A DNA stretch of 64,000 nucleotides from Streptomyces sp. NBC_00708 (GCA_036226585.1 CP108999.1:1-64000); one strand, 5' to 3'. Shown: positions 42,334 to 51,518, counted from the first letter of the stretch. Numbers and translations: made by a program. Notes: a model not told the origin generated them from the letters alone.

Positions 42334-42876
42334 GTGCGACGTCTTGCCGTCGGGATGCTGTCCACGAACAGGCCGCTCGACCCGGACGCCGACGGCGAAG
42401 AGATCGAGCGGATCCTCGCGGCCGCATGCCTCACTCCGGCCGCCAGCAGCAAGCACGTCGCCGGGACCTGGCAGCGTGCTCACGTCGGTCTCATCGTCTT
42501 GGCAGGCGAGATCGCCGCCCGCACCCTGAGCGCGGTCATCGCCCACGAGCACGACGGCCCGGACGGATTCGAAGCCCTCGACAACCTGATCAACCACATC
42601 TACTCCAAGCGGACCCATCCCCGTAACGAGCACCCCGTCATGGCCGTAAGCCGTATGCTCCGCACCCGCTACGGTGCCGCCCTGCCCGCCTGGCAACGCC
42701 GAGCCATCAGGTTGATCGTCCACCGTTATAACGGCGGGTACCGTGACGGTGTACGCGCCGACGCGCAGATCTCCGCCCACATCGCTCCGCGCTGCCACGG
42801 CTACCAGGCGACCATCGCCCAAGTACGCCGCCAAGTCGTCAGTACCTACCTCGAAGCCGTTCAGGCACCCTCATAG
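42334..42876 (+). CDS. Hypothetical helical protein
   Basis: Up to 180 residues from the GTG at 42334; an ATG at 42355 (MLSTNRPLDPDADGEEIERI) is an alternative and neither has an ideal ribosome site. The protein is helical, with THVG-type and basic segments: TWQRAHVGLIVLAGEIAART, LDNLINHIYSKRTHPRNEHP and WQRRAIRLIVHRYNGGYRDG. The basic C-terminal half could bind nucleic acid. No family was recognised. Confidence 0.6.
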   Translation: MRRLAVGMLSTNRPLDPDADGEEIERILAAACLTPAASSKHVAGTWQRAHVGLIVLAGEIAARTLSAVIAHEHDGPDGFEALDNLINHIYSKRTHPRNEHPVMAVSRMLRTRYGAALPAWQRRAIRLIVHRYNGGYRDGVRADAQISAHIAPRCHGYQATIAQVRRQVVSTYLEAVQAPS

Positions 42877-42961
42877 CCGCCGCGCGTATCTGATCCGAGG
42901 CCACGCAACGCAGAGGGCGCCCCGTACGGACGCAGCAACTGCCCGACGGCCTCGCTTCCCG

Positions 42962-43004
42962 TTATCCACAGGCCCGACCAGGCTTCGGTCGCTCGCCGTA
43001 GCGT
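42962..43004 (+). promoter_or_regulatory. Conserved TTATCCACAG / TAGCGT module, copy 2
   Basis: TTATCCACAG (42962-42971) and TAGCGT (42999-43004), again 37 bases apart, lie 71 bases and 34 bases before the ATG at 43033. The intervening sequence (GGCTTCGGTCGCTCGCCG) is close to that of copy 1 at 27521-27563. Confidence 0.6.
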
Positions 43005-43032
43005 GCTGATCCACCGAACGACTGGGGGCAGG

Positions 43033-43260
43033 ATGCGGAGCGTACGACTGGACTGGCTGGCCGCCGAGGCCATGACCGAGTTGCCGCTGGAGGCGAGGGC
43101 GGCGGTGCGGGATCTGCTCGCTGAGACCGCGGGGCGCCCGGACTGGTGGCCGGCCTCGGGGGGAGAGGAGATCGCCGAGGTGTTCGGGCCTTCGTGCTGG
43201 ATCGTCTTCGTCGCCTACCGCGACGGGATCGAGGTACGCGACGTCGGCTGGCTGGACTGA
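43033..43260 (+). CDS. 75-residue RelE/ParE-like small protein, copy 2
   Basis: A paralogue of 27593-27820, same length and about 70% identical by eye: VRLDWLAAEAMTELP, AGRPDWWPASGG and CWIVFVAYRDGIEVRDVGWL. The ATG at 43033 is preceded by GGGGGCAGG. Conservation of length, protein and upstream module argues that the gene is functional. No antitoxin-like neighbour is present; the disrupted ku lies immediately to the right on the other strand. Confidence 0.65.
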   Translation: MRSVRLDWLAAEAMTELPLEARAAVRDLLAETAGRPDWWPASGGEEIAEVFGPSCWIVFVAYRDGIEVRDVGWLD

Positions 43261-43426
43261 CCGGTGCCCCGGGCCGGACCAGTGCGACGACGAGCTGCTG
43301 CACCGCGCGTTCGGACACGGTGTGCTCCTGCTCCGGACGCGGTATCTCCGCCCCGTCGGCTGTCGGTCTCGGCCTCGTGGCACCGGCCCTCGCGGAGTCA
43401 CCGTCGGTTGAGTCGGTCCAGCCCGG

Positions 43427-44001
43427 TCAGGACACCGAGCGCTTCTTCGAGGCCGCCGTCGTCTTCTTCGCTGCGGTCTTCTTGTTGGCGGCCGGCTTCT
43501 TCGGGGGGCTCTTCTTGCGGGGCCGGATCTCGTGGACGGTGGCGTCCTCGCCGCTCTCGCCGCGCTTCTCCTTCGCCGCGGCGACGGAGGCGTTCAGGGC
43601 GGCCATCAGGTCCATGATCTGGCCGCCCTCCCCCGCCCCGGTGCCGTCGGCAGGCTCGGGCGGCTGCTTGCCCTCGGACTTCGCCTCGATCAGCTCTTCC
43701 AGAGCGTCGCGGTAGTGGTCCCGGAACTGGGCGATGTCATCGGTGGTCATGGACTCGGCGAGCTGGACGGCCTGCTCGATCTCTCCCTCGTCCAGCTCCA
43801 CCGGCCGCGGTGCGAGGGACTCGGGGCTGCGGACCTCGTCGGGCCAGTGCATCGCGTGCAGCACGATCGCACCCTCCCGCACCTGCAAGAGCCCCAGCCG
43901 CTCACGCCCGTGCCACGCCCATTTCGCGATGGCGACCTTGTCGGAGCGCTCCAGGGCCTTGCGCAGGAGGGTGTAGGGCTTGGCGGCGACCTGGCCGTCG
44001 G
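43427..44001 (-). pseudogene. ku: 3' part of ku, separated by transposon insertion
   Basis: Reading leftward from the transposon end, the frame encodes DGQVAAKPYTLLRKALERSD, then KVAIAKWAWHGRERLGLL and VLHAMHWPDEVRSPE, the second half of the Ku beta-barrel and dimer region, followed by a lysine/alanine-rich C-terminal tail (RPRKKSPPKKPAANKKTAAK) typical of Streptomyces Ku. The first 115 codons are at 50341-50687. Joining the two pieces at the TCGG target restores a continuous frame (YYLGAD-GQVAAKPY). Ku would bind DNA ends and recruit a ligase; this copy cannot. Confidence 0.92.
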
Positions 44002-44174
44002 CTTTACCGACCGTCAAGCTGACCGAATGGGCTCTGAGCTGTGGCAATGTGTCGCGGACACGTTGGCTCGGACTGTTCCATCGCCTCGATCACGAAGCTG
44101 CTGGGAGCCTTCCCAAGCGCCCTTCCGCGGAGCGGTGGCGCTCTCATCGGGGGCGTTGTGGGAGCCTGGCGCTC

Positions 44175-44657
44175 ATGACGACCGAGCAAAGCGGCATACC
44201 TGCCGACCTGAACGTGATCGAGGCGGCCCTCGGGCGCATGGTGTACCGCGCCGGAAACCTTGAGGCGGTGGTGCGTTACACAGGTGGACGGCTGGTCACC
44301 ACAGACAAACAGCGCGAGGCTCTCGACGGCGTACCGGCAGGCGCCCTCGTGAGGGAGGCTATGGAGCTCGCGCGGAAGGCCGCCGCCGACGGCCGGATCT
44401 CAGGCGCCGCGCAGTCCGACCTGGTGAAGCTACTGGACGAGATCGACTCCCACCTGAAGTGCCGCAACGCCTACATCCACGGTATGTGGGTATCCCGGGC
44501 GAACGGTCAGCCGTTCGTCATGCTCAGCCAGAAGAAGCGCAAGGTGCAGACCCAGCCCTTGGCGCCGGAAGAACTCGGCAAGCTTTCCGACAGCCTCCTC
44601 GTCCTGTCCAACAACGTCTTCGATTGGGTCAATCGGGTCTTTGACGCTGAGAACTGA
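44175..44657 (+). CDS. HEPN-like protein carried by the Tn554-like element
   Basis: A 160-residue all-helical protein, ATG at 44175. It contains NLEAVVRYTGGRLVTTDKQR, a KLLDEIDSHLKCRNAYIHGM segment with an R-x4-H motif (RNAYIH), and a C-terminal ELGKLSDSLLVLSNNVFDWV. The R-x4-6-H motif within a four-helix protein is the mark of HEPN ribonucleases used in toxin and anti-phage systems. No adjacent minimal nucleotidyltransferase is present, so classification is tentative. It is the main passenger gene of the element and is transcribed towards the recombinases. Confidence 0.6.
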   Translation: MTTEQSGIPADLNVIEAALGRMVYRAGNLEAVVRYTGGRLVTTDKQREALDGVPAGALVREAMELARKAAADGRISGAAQSDLVKLLDEIDSHLKCRNAYIHGMWVSRANGQPFVMLSQKKRKVQTQPLAPEELGKLSDSLLVLSNNVFDWVNRVFDAEN

Positions 44658-45097
44658 AGCTCGGTTCGGCCGATCTGAGGTTGGAGACCCCCGTCCCCGC
44701 CGAGGGCTACCCGGCCGCGCGTCAAGGCAGGCCCCACGCTCACCGTCGTATCTGCGGCCCGAGCCGAGCGCCAGGTCCGCGTCGACGGACGCGAAAGCGT
44801 TCACCACTCGCCAGGAACCGGCGAGCTGGCGCAACGCACTCCGGTGTGGGAATGCCAGGCCGGATTGCTCGGAAGGGGCCCTTGTGGCGTGGGCTCACCT
44901 GTGCCCAGGCGCGCCCGGGTGTCGCACCGACACGGGGACGCGAGTGGTCGAACCCCGAGCTGAGCGGTGCACATCGCAGCCTCGCCGCGCTGTCATTTGC
45001 TACCACCGGTCGCGGCCCACGAGGATATGCGCTGCCTCTCCGGCCTCAGCCAGGTGACGGGGCGGGACCGGAGACGGCTGCCACAGACAGGGCTTGA
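44658..45097. other. Non-coding part of the Tn554-like element
   Basis: About 440 bases with no frame showing codon bias, no clear hairpin and no repeats recognised. Confidence 0.35.
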
Positions 45098-45682
45098 TCA
45101 GTCCCTCTTTGGCTGGGTCGCACGGTTGACGATGATCTCAGCTCGTCGCTTCACCGCGGTTTGGTACGGCTGCGCCTCTTCTGCGCTCAGGGTCGGGTCA
45201 GGGACGAGGCTCCAGTCGAATCCCTCTGCGCCGTTTCGGAGGGAGAGCTGGAAGAGGGTCATGCCGCGGCCGTCAGGCAAAAGATCAAGGTGGTACTGAT
45301 CGACTATTCGGTTCGGTGCCCATGCGGCCAGGGCGTTGGCAAGACCAGTAGTTGACTTGGTGAGGGTGGCGCTTTGGGGAGCAATAACGTAGTCATCGCC
45401 GTCATATGTCTCGATAAGTATCGTTCTGTCGGTAGTTCGGTAGATCAACTGAATCTCGTCGAATACCAAGCGCGTCGCCTCGCGGGGGCGACGCGCGTTG
45501 AACAGGAGGTACACCGCCTGATTCGAGACGGCCACGCTGACGTTCTCACCCACCTTCAGCGTCTCGTAGTGATCGCTGACCAGGGCGGGGCACTCGTACT
45601 CGAATCGCTCACCAGATTCGAACAGCGCGTCCATCTGGCGGCCCAACCTGTCGAGCCATCTTCGCCTCAAAGCATCTCTCAT
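45098..45682 (-). CDS. Hypothetical protein in the Tn554-like element
   Basis: A 194-residue protein from the ATG at 45682; the frame is open to 45793 and no good ribosome site marks either start. It begins with basic RDALRRRWLDRLGRQMDALF, followed by strand-rich EYECPALVSDHYETLKVGEN, VSVAVSNQAVYLLFNARRPR and YRTTDRTILIETYDGDDYVI, suggesting a PH-like or beta-barrel fold. Codons here are noticeably less GC-biased than in most of the window, consistent with a passenger gene of different origin. Function unknown. Confidence 0.6.
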   Translation of the reverse strand: MRDALRRRWLDRLGRQMDALFESGERFEYECPALVSDHYETLKVGENVSVAVSNQAVYLLFNARRPREATRLVFDEIQLIYRTTDRTILIETYDGDDYVIAPQSATLTKSTTGLANALAAWAPNRIVDQYHLDLLPDGRGMTLFQLSLRNGAEGFDWSLVPDPTLSAEEAQPYQTAVKRRAEIIVNRATQPKRD

Positions 45683-45868
45683 CGACACGCGTCGGATCTT
45701 ATAGTCCCAACTCTTGCCACCAGAAGTCCTCTCAGGGTGGTTCTCAACTACCGCCCCGGCCGACTGGCCCGGCACACACCTCAGCATGATCACTTGGCAA
45801 TGCTTGGCACCCGGTGATTCTCATGCCGTTGAGGGGCCACCCAGGCAGTCCGTTCCGTGGTTGCCGCT

Positions 45869-46438
45869 TCAGGCTTGGTCCCGTTCAAGTAGTTGAGCCT
45901 GAAGGTCGGCGATGTGTTTGTCCGCGAAGCGGAGGTTGGAGCGGGCTCCTTCGAGGCGTTCTTGGAGCTTGCGGTGTTCCTGACTGAGTTGGTGGACGCG
46001 TTGCCTGAGGGCGGCGTTCTCGGTCCGGAGCACCTGAGCGGATTCGCCGGGGATCATCGTCTCAGCGTCGCGGGCCTGGCCCATGAGGTCTGCGATGCGC
46101 TCCCGCTGGGCGAGGACTTCTCTGTGTATCCGTTTCAGTTCATGCTCGGCGTTGAGGGCCCGCTCCCGCCAGGTCGCCTCGACGCGGTGGTGTTCTTCGA
46201 TGCTCGTCCGGTCGCGGCTGCTGCGACTGTCGGTGACAGCTTGGCGGACGAGTATCCGGGCGTTGTTGTTCTCGTAGCAGAAGGTGGCGGAGACACCGGC
46301 TCGCTGTGCGATCGCCCGGACGCTGAGGCGGCCGCCTTCGCGTCGGAGCTGGGTGATGGCGGTTTTCATCGTGGCGAGCTTCTGCTCGGTCAGTTGCCGA
46401 CGGGCAGCGATGGCGGCCTCGGGTGCGGTGGGCTTCAC
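45869..46438 (-). CDS. Tn554-family TnpC-like protein (DUF6262 type)
   Basis: A 189-residue protein with a GTG start overlapping the stop of the large recombinase (GTGA, 46435-46438). The N-terminal third contains LATMKTAITQLRREGGRLSV and RAIAQRAGVSATFCYENNNA, a helix-turn-helix, and the rest is a long coiled coil (ALRQRVHQLSQEHRKLQERL). This is the layout of TnpC/DUF6262 proteins, which accompany TnpA and TnpB in Tn554-like transposons and influence transposition frequency and orientation. Confidence 0.82.
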   Translation of the reverse strand: MKPTAPEAAIAARRQLTEQKLATMKTAITQLRREGGRLSVRAIAQRAGVSATFCYENNNARILVRQAVTDSRSSRDRTSIEEHHRVEATWRERALNAEHELKRIHREVLAQRERIADLMGQARDAETMIPGESAQVLRTENAALRQRVHQLSQEHRKLQERLEGARSNLRFADKHIADLQAQLLERDQA

Positions 46439-49035
46439 GGGGTGATCTGGTCCTCTTCGGATTCTCGGCGGCTCAGATTCTGGGCAGGGAAGGCGGTGGC
46501 CCAGACCCGCCCGAAGTAGTCCTGGGGGCGGCGTAGGTCCAGTGAGAGCGCGTCATTGAGGAGGCCGACGGCGTCGAGGGCCTTCTCCAGGCCGGCGATG
46601 GCGCGGGCGGTGGGTTCGAAGGTGTCGTGGAGGAAGTCGGCCGTCGTGCTGTCCGGTGCGCGTTCGGCCATTGCGTGCCATTGCTCGCGCTTGCGGTGCC
46701 AGTAGAGGAGGTCGGCGCCGGACAGGACGAACTTGTCGCAGTTGTGGCAGTTCAGGTTCCAGGGGCAGGAGTCCCCATTGATGACCGGCTGGAATGTGCA
46801 AAAGCCCCCGTCGGCCGGAGTAGAGGTGCGGGCGAGATCGATCGCCAGTCCTGCCGCTTCTTCGGGTGTCATCGGTCGGCCCGAAGACAGGAGTAGGCCG
46901 GGTTCGCTGGAGCCGGGGCCGGTGACCCAGATGGCCTGCAGGGCCTGTTCGAGCCGGGGGTCGGTGTTCGCGAGGTGGACGTAGTGCTCGGCCATCGCTT
47001 CGGAGACCTGGCCCAGGTAGCGCTTGACGTGGGTGAGGTTCGCTCCGTTCTTGATCAGGTTGGTGGCCAGGGTGTGTCGGGCCTGGTGGGCCACAGAGTG
47101 GGCGATGTCGAGGCTGGAGACCCAGTTGCTGAACAGGGACCGGAACCAGGGGTAACTGACGCTGTTGTGGCCTGAGCGATTCGCGCTGCGCCTGGTGAAG
47201 AGGGCCAGGCCGCGGCGCTCGTTCTCGGTGGGTGGGTGGCCATGGCTCTGAATGAAGCGGTTGACTGTTTTCTCCTGGCGCCGACGAATCCGCTGGTAGA
47301 GACGCTCGGAGATGCGGATGGCCGCATCGAGGTTTCCGACCTTGGTCTGGTCGTGCCACAGCATGGGCAGGTTGTTGTGACGGTCGATGCAGTCAAGCCG
47401 GAGCTTGATGACTTCGCCGCAGCGCCGGCCGGTGACGACCAGCGCTTCCCAGATGTCGCGCAGGCCGCGGTCCTCGTAGTCCATGTCGTCAAGCTTTTGC
47501 AGGTTGTCCTCGGCGGCCAGAGCGCGGGCCACCTCGTCCGAGAACGGCTTACGACGCCGGCCGCGTGGGGCCCGGCCGTAGGGAAGGGCGACAATGAAGC
47601 CGCGGTTCAGGCCGAGACGCTCGCAAGCACCGGTCTCTAGTGCGGTCCGCAAGATCTGGCGGGCACCGGTAAAGACCTGGGCAGCCGTTCCAGCAGTGAC
47701 CTGGCGTGATTTCTGCGGGCCGCGGAGTGTGCCGCACTGAATGGCAAGCGTGGGGAGTCCGTGGGAGGCACGGTGGCGCTGATCAGCGATGAAAGCCACC
47801 ATGTGATCGCGCGTCAGCAACTGCGGGGAGTGGCCGCCCTCGGGTGCTTGTCCTTCTAGGTACGCGCTCAGTTCCGCGCAGCCACGGGTCATCCGTCGTA
47901 GTGGAGCGGCGCTTCGGGGCGGGTCGGCAGTCAGGCGCACGTCGAGGCAGTCCCACAGCAGGTCGCGCAGCCAGCGCTGGGTGACAGGCAGCAGGTCGAA
48001 CTCGGTAGCGGTGTCCGGGAACTGAATCCCGTAGTGCCCGGTTTCAATGAAACCGGCGTCCCGGGTGTCCTGGCGGGAGAAGTACACGAGCCGCAGGTCG
48101 CGAAGCATATGCTTCGCGATCTTCCTGGTATGGGCCTTGCACCGTTCCAGATCGAGATCCACGAGGGACGTGATGTCCTGCTCACGGCACTCAGTGGCCA
48201 GGTTCTGCACAAAGAGCAGGGGCCAGTGCGCCCCCTCGACAGCCTTCGTGGAGTGCCGGTGCAGCCCCCATTTGATCTCCGCCCTCACCAGCGGATGCAA
48301 TCCAAGCAGCGATACCTGCCCATCCATGCGGCCGAACTGGTACTGAGCTGAGCACCACCGGAGGAAGGCCGGCTCGTCGTCATAGGCGACCTCTACGGCC
48401 CGGCTCCCGTCGGGTGGACGACGTCCCCAGGTCCTCACCCGGTGCGCACCACCTGGACGCTTGCTTCGGACGTACAGAGTGAAGTGGGTGAAGCAAAGGC
48501 CGATCCACTCAACTCCTTCCCGGGGACAGGTCGGGATGCGGCACTGCCCAAAGGCCGGGTACGGACACTGTGCTGCCAGATAGTGCTCGATCGCGTCGGG
48601 CTGTCCCTTGCGGCGCCGGCATCGGCGCCACGTGGCGAAGTTCTTCGCGTGCAGAAAGCACAGGCCATGGGGGCCGATAGCCTGCGCGTGAGGGCAGATC
48701 TGGCAGGGCTGTCCGTCCCGACGCGTCAAAGCCTGCAACGGTTCCGCGACGCGCAGGAAGTCCACAATCGTGGACCCGGACTGCCGCATGTCCTGCCACT
48801 GGCGCCGGTGCCCGGCACAGTATCCGCCGAACGTGTCGCGGCTGCGCACACACCCCGCCACCGCACATTGCCATCCGTATACGGGGTGGTCGGGCGGCAT
48901 CTGAATGACGTCGTCGCGCAGCAGCGGGTCGAACGAGGGTGCAGAGATCAGCGCTGCGAGCATCTCCAGACGGTCCCCCGCCGTCCGGGTCCGCTCGTTG
49001 CCCGATGCGACAAGCGTCAGTGCGGTGCTGCTCAC
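46435..49035 (-). CDS. Large tyrosine recombinase (Tn554 TnpB type)
   Basis: An 866-residue recombinase. The N-terminal half carries cysteine/histidine clusters (CQICPHAQAIGPHGLCFLHA, CRIPTCPREGVEWIGLCFTH) that should bind zinc. The C-terminal catalytic domain has the box I arginine in LVVTGRRCGEVIKLRLDCID, H-x-x-R in HQARHTLATNLIKNG and the tyrosine in AEHYVHLANTD; a last zinc-like CPWNLNCHNCDKFV follows. It works with the 415-residue recombinase upstream. Start GTG at 49035 overlaps that gene's stop (GTGA). Confidence 0.85.
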   Translation of the reverse strand: MSSTALTLVASGNERTRTAGDRLEMLAALISAPSFDPLLRDDVIQMPPDHPVYGWQCAVAGCVRSRDTFGGYCAGHRRQWQDMRQSGSTIVDFLRVAEPLQALTRRDGQPCQICPHAQAIGPHGLCFLHAKNFATWRRCRRRKGQPDAIEHYLAAQCPYPAFGQCRIPTCPREGVEWIGLCFTHFTLYVRSKRPGGAHRVRTWGRRPPDGSRAVEVAYDDEPAFLRWCSAQYQFGRMDGQVSLLGLHPLVRAEIKWGLHRHSTKAVEGAHWPLLFVQNLATECREQDITSLVDLDLERCKAHTRKIAKHMLRDLRLVYFSRQDTRDAGFIETGHYGIQFPDTATEFDLLPVTQRWLRDLLWDCLDVRLTADPPRSAAPLRRMTRGCAELSAYLEGQAPEGGHSPQLLTRDHMVAFIADQRHRASHGLPTLAIQCGTLRGPQKSRQVTAGTAAQVFTGARQILRTALETGACERLGLNRGFIVALPYGRAPRGRRRKPFSDEVARALAAEDNLQKLDDMDYEDRGLRDIWEALVVTGRRCGEVIKLRLDCIDRHNNLPMLWHDQTKVGNLDAAIRISERLYQRIRRRQEKTVNRFIQSHGHPPTENERRGLALFTRRSANRSGHNSVSYPWFRSLFSNWVSSLDIAHSVAHQARHTLATNLIKNGANLTHVKRYLGQVSEAMAEHYVHLANTDPRLEQALQAIWVTGPGSSEPGLLLSSGRPMTPEEAAGLAIDLARTSTPADGGFCTFQPVINGDSCPWNLNCHNCDKFVLSGADLLYWHRKREQWHAMAERAPDSTTADFLHDTFEPTARAIAGLEKALDAVGLLNDALSLDLRRPQDYFGRVWATAFPAQNLSRRESEEDQITP

Positions 49036-50279
49036 TCGCCTTCACCCCACACGGAACGCAGGGCTGTGGTGAACTCCGGAGCGTGCAGGTCAGGGTGACC
49101 GTATACCTCGTCAACCATCCGGGCCGAGGCCCAGTTCCCCGCTGTCTGAGCCACGCGTGGATCGTCGGGAGCCGCGTCCATGACGGCGCTGGTGAACCGG
49201 TGTCGGAACGCCTTGGGGGTAATCCGTCCGCCGAGTAGGGCTCGCCGGCCTGCCCGGCGCAGCATGCCTCGGGCCGCGTCCGCTGACCACGGCTCGCCTC
49301 GCCGGGAGCCGGAAAGCTGGATCAGCAGCATGCCGTGCCCCGCCGCATGCGCGGCGTACTCCGTCGTCATGTAAGTGAAGTAGCTGCTGACCATGGCCGG
49401 GCTGACCCGGTACACCTCCCCGCCGCACACAACCCCGTCCACCACGCGCCAGTCCGGCTTGATCTTTGCCGCCGCCCGGTTGGGATTTCCCGCCCGATGG
49501 CAGACGTGCAGATGTGGACCCGGGCAGTCCCCGCAACCGGCGTTCTCCCGCAGATGCAGATCCACCAGGTGCAGGCCCGTGAGCCCGCCGATCCGCAGGC
49601 TGGTATCCGACAGCCACGTCACCACCATTGCGTCCCGCGCCGTCCGAACCACGTCGAGAAGAGCTGCCCGGGCCCCGTCCGGCGGCATCTTCGGATGCCT
49701 CCTGCGCCCAGCCCCCGGAGGCGCCAGCGGATTCGCCGGCATCGACGCCACCACGTGACCGAGCATCGCTCTGCCGCGATCCGCCTGGGTCGGCAGGCGC
49801 CGCACCCCCAAAGCCGCCCGCAAGTCCTCGTTCACCTTCTTCTCGGAACAGGAGTGCAGGTAGAAGCCCTTCAGACAGGCCGCCGCGATTTGCAGGCCAG
49901 ACTGCCCATAGGGGCGCTGAGGCGGCACCCGCCACGGCTGCCCCCACGGCATCGCCGTCATCGCACCCACCGCTCCCATGTACCGAAGGAGATCCGTCAT
50001 CTCGGCAGTGGCCGTGGTCAGCCGCTCCCTCGAGCGCCACCGGAGATGGTCTACGAGGAAGTACGCATACGTCTTCTGGCTCCCGCTGCCCTCATGGGTT
50101 CGGAGATAGCTGTCAGCTTCCGCGTCGACCTCGCCGTCAGGCTGCATGATCGTGTACGAGCTCTCCCCGCCCGCTCGCGGCAGCCGCTGTACACGGAAAT
50201 CCTCAACCACAATTCGCCGCAAAGGTCCCCTCCGTTCCGTACAACACGAAGCGGCTGCACGCGAACGGTAAACGAGCAC
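49032..50279 (-). CDS. Tyrosine recombinase (Tn554 TnpA type)
   Basis: Up to 415 residues; the upstream start at 50279 has no ribosome site and an internal GTG at 50210 follows GGAGGGG at a rather long distance, so the start is uncertain. The catalytic domain has the arginine in SLRIGGLTGLHLVDLH, H-x-x-R in KAFRHRFTSAVMD and the tyrosine in MVDEVYGHPDLHAP. A CGDCPGPHLHVC cysteine unit sits between. It is the first gene of the leftward tnpA-tnpB-tnpC operon, about 50 bases inside the element's right end. Confidence 0.82.
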   Translation of the reverse strand: MLVYRSRAAASCCTERRGPLRRIVVEDFRVQRLPRAGGESSYTIMQPDGEVDAEADSYLRTHEGSGSQKTYAYFLVDHLRWRSRERLTTATAEMTDLLRYMGAVGAMTAMPWGQPWRVPPQRPYGQSGLQIAAACLKGFYLHSCSEKKVNEDLRAALGVRRLPTQADRGRAMLGHVVASMPANPLAPPGAGRRRHPKMPPDGARAALLDVVRTARDAMVVTWLSDTSLRIGGLTGLHLVDLHLRENAGCGDCPGPHLHVCHRAGNPNRAAAKIKPDWRVVDGVVCGGEVYRVSPAMVSSYFTYMTTEYAAHAAGHGMLLIQLSGSRRGEPWSADAARGMLRRAGRRALLGGRITPKAFRHRFTSAVMDAAPDDPRVAQTAGNWASARMVDEVYGHPDLHAPEFTTALRSVWGEGE

Positions 50280-50340
50280 GGGAGGCTGCGGGAGACGCCT
50301 CTAACGGGTGATCAGGGCACTCGTACCGCGGTCGGTAAAG

Positions 50341-50687
50341 TCGGCCCCGAGGTAGTAGCTCTCCCCGATCCGGACCGGGTCGATGCTGCCGGCGTCGACG
50401 AACGCGACGATCTCGATCGCCTTCGCCGTCGGCAGCGGCATCTCCTGCAGCTCCCGGTCAGTCACCGGGACGACCTCGTCCTTGGAGACCTCGTAGCCCT
50501 TGCCGATCTCCTCCTGCGACAGCTCCTTCTCATCGAGCTCGCAGACCTTGCGCGTACGGACGCGGCCCATGTCCTCCAGATGCACCCGCCGAAAGTGGAT
50601 CGAGCGGTCCTCCGTCGCACTGATGATCTTGGTCGGGATCGTGACCAGCCCGAAGCTGATCGCCCCCGACCACAGCGGCCGCGGCAT
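50341..50687 (-). pseudogene. ku: 5' part of ku, separated by transposon insertion
   Basis: Starts at the ATG at 50687 with GGAGGTG 8 bases upstream and encodes PRPLWSGAISFGLVTIPTKI, then HFRRVHLEDMGRVRTRKVC and VRIGESYYLGAD, the N-terminal half of bacterial Ku. At 50340 the frame enters the transposon and terminates after 13 foreign residues (stop at 50301). The remaining 190 codons are at 43427-44001. The promoter and ribosome site are preserved, so only a truncated peptide would be made. Confidence 0.92.
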
Positions 50688-50831
50688 ACGCACACACCTC
50701 CAGACCCCCCTGCGGTCAGAGACGGCATCAGGCCGCGCGGGCTGCATCGCCCAGCGGCCGCCAACCGCATCTCGATCCTCGCGCCGTACACGGGCCGCCG
50801 CACCCCGAGCCCTGCCCGGGGCCGCGGTCTG

Positions 50832-51437
50832 TCAGCGGTCGTGTGCGGTGCGGATGGCGGCGGGATCCCACCAGTAGGTGCGGTGGTAGGTCATGGGCCA
50901 GCCGTCCTCGGTCAGGACGATGCGGACGGCGAGGGCGCGGCCTTCGCGGAAGCGGGCCCGTACGAGGGCGTGGGCAGGGTTCCAGCGGCCGCCGACCCTG
51001 ATCAGCAACCGGGCCCCTGGACCGGTGCAGCGCGTGAGAGCGGGCGGGGTGGCGCTGAATCCGTCCGGTCCGTACCGCACGGGCCGGGCGTCGCCGGAGA
51101 TGGGCTGGGCCTCGGCGGGGTGCTCGTGCAGCGCGGTGCACCACATCGCGTACTCGTCCGCCCAGACCCACACCCGCCCACCCGCAGCCACCGGGGCCTT
51201 GCGGGTGGGCAGCAGTCCCAGCAGGAACGCGGTCCGGCCGCCGGTGTAGTCGCGCCGGCGCAGTGCGGCCGCCCGCCGCTCGCGTCCGGCGACCTGGACG
51301 CGCACAGCGGGCTCGCGCCGGGCCGGGTAGGCGCGCTCGGTCAGCGGGGCGAGGTCCTGTTCGGCGCAGGTCAGCTCGACGGCGTCGCGCGAGGGCGGGT
51401 CGCCCAGCGGCCCGCCGGCCCGGCGTGATCCGTCCAC
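50832..51437 (-). CDS. Hypothetical protein
   Basis: A 201-residue protein. The GTG at 51437 has GGAGGG upstream at suitable distance; the frame is open to 51548 without a better start. It starts VDGSRRAGGPLGDPPSRDAV, has a central GGRVWVWADEYAMWCTALHE and a strand-rich C-terminus (ARLLIRVGGRWNPAHALVRA, VRIVLTEDGWPMTYHRTYWW). It resembles short Streptomyces plasmid proteins of unknown function. It lies upstream of ku on the same strand, about 140 bases away. Confidence 0.65.
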   Translation of the reverse strand: MDGSRRAGGPLGDPPSRDAVELTCAEQDLAPLTERAYPARREPAVRVQVAGRERRAAALRRRDYTGGRTAFLLGLLPTRKAPVAAGGRVWVWADEYAMWCTALHEHPAEAQPISGDARPVRYGPDGFSATPPALTRCTGPGARLLIRVGGRWNPAHALVRARFREGRALAVRIVLTEDGWPMTYHRTYWWDPAAIRTAHDR

Positions 51438-51518
51438 CTCGCCACCCTCCTTCTCCGGCCCCGCCGGCTCGTACGTACGTCTCGCGCCGTGCGGGGCGCG
51501 TCCACTGGCCCTTAAAAA

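Larger units (their letters stand above)
44002..50340 (-). mobile_element. Tn554-like transposon inserted in ku
   Basis: A 6.3-kb element bounded by 12-bp terminal inverted repeats, CTTTACCGACCG at 44002-44013 and its complement at 50329-50340. TCGG borders both ends and occurs once in the rejoined ku frame, either a target duplication or the recombination core. Three leftward genes with GTGA overlaps encode two tyrosine recombinases and a small TnpC-like protein, the tnpA-tnpB-tnpC set of the Tn554 family. Passengers are a HEPN-like gene (44175-44657) and an unknown gene (45098-45682). All recombinase genes look intact. Confidence 0.85.

Noticed and set aside
43427..44047. A short stand-alone Ku-like protein starting inside the transposon end
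   Set aside because: The first residues come from the transposon and the matching N-terminal half lies at 50341-50687, so it is the tail of an interrupted gene.
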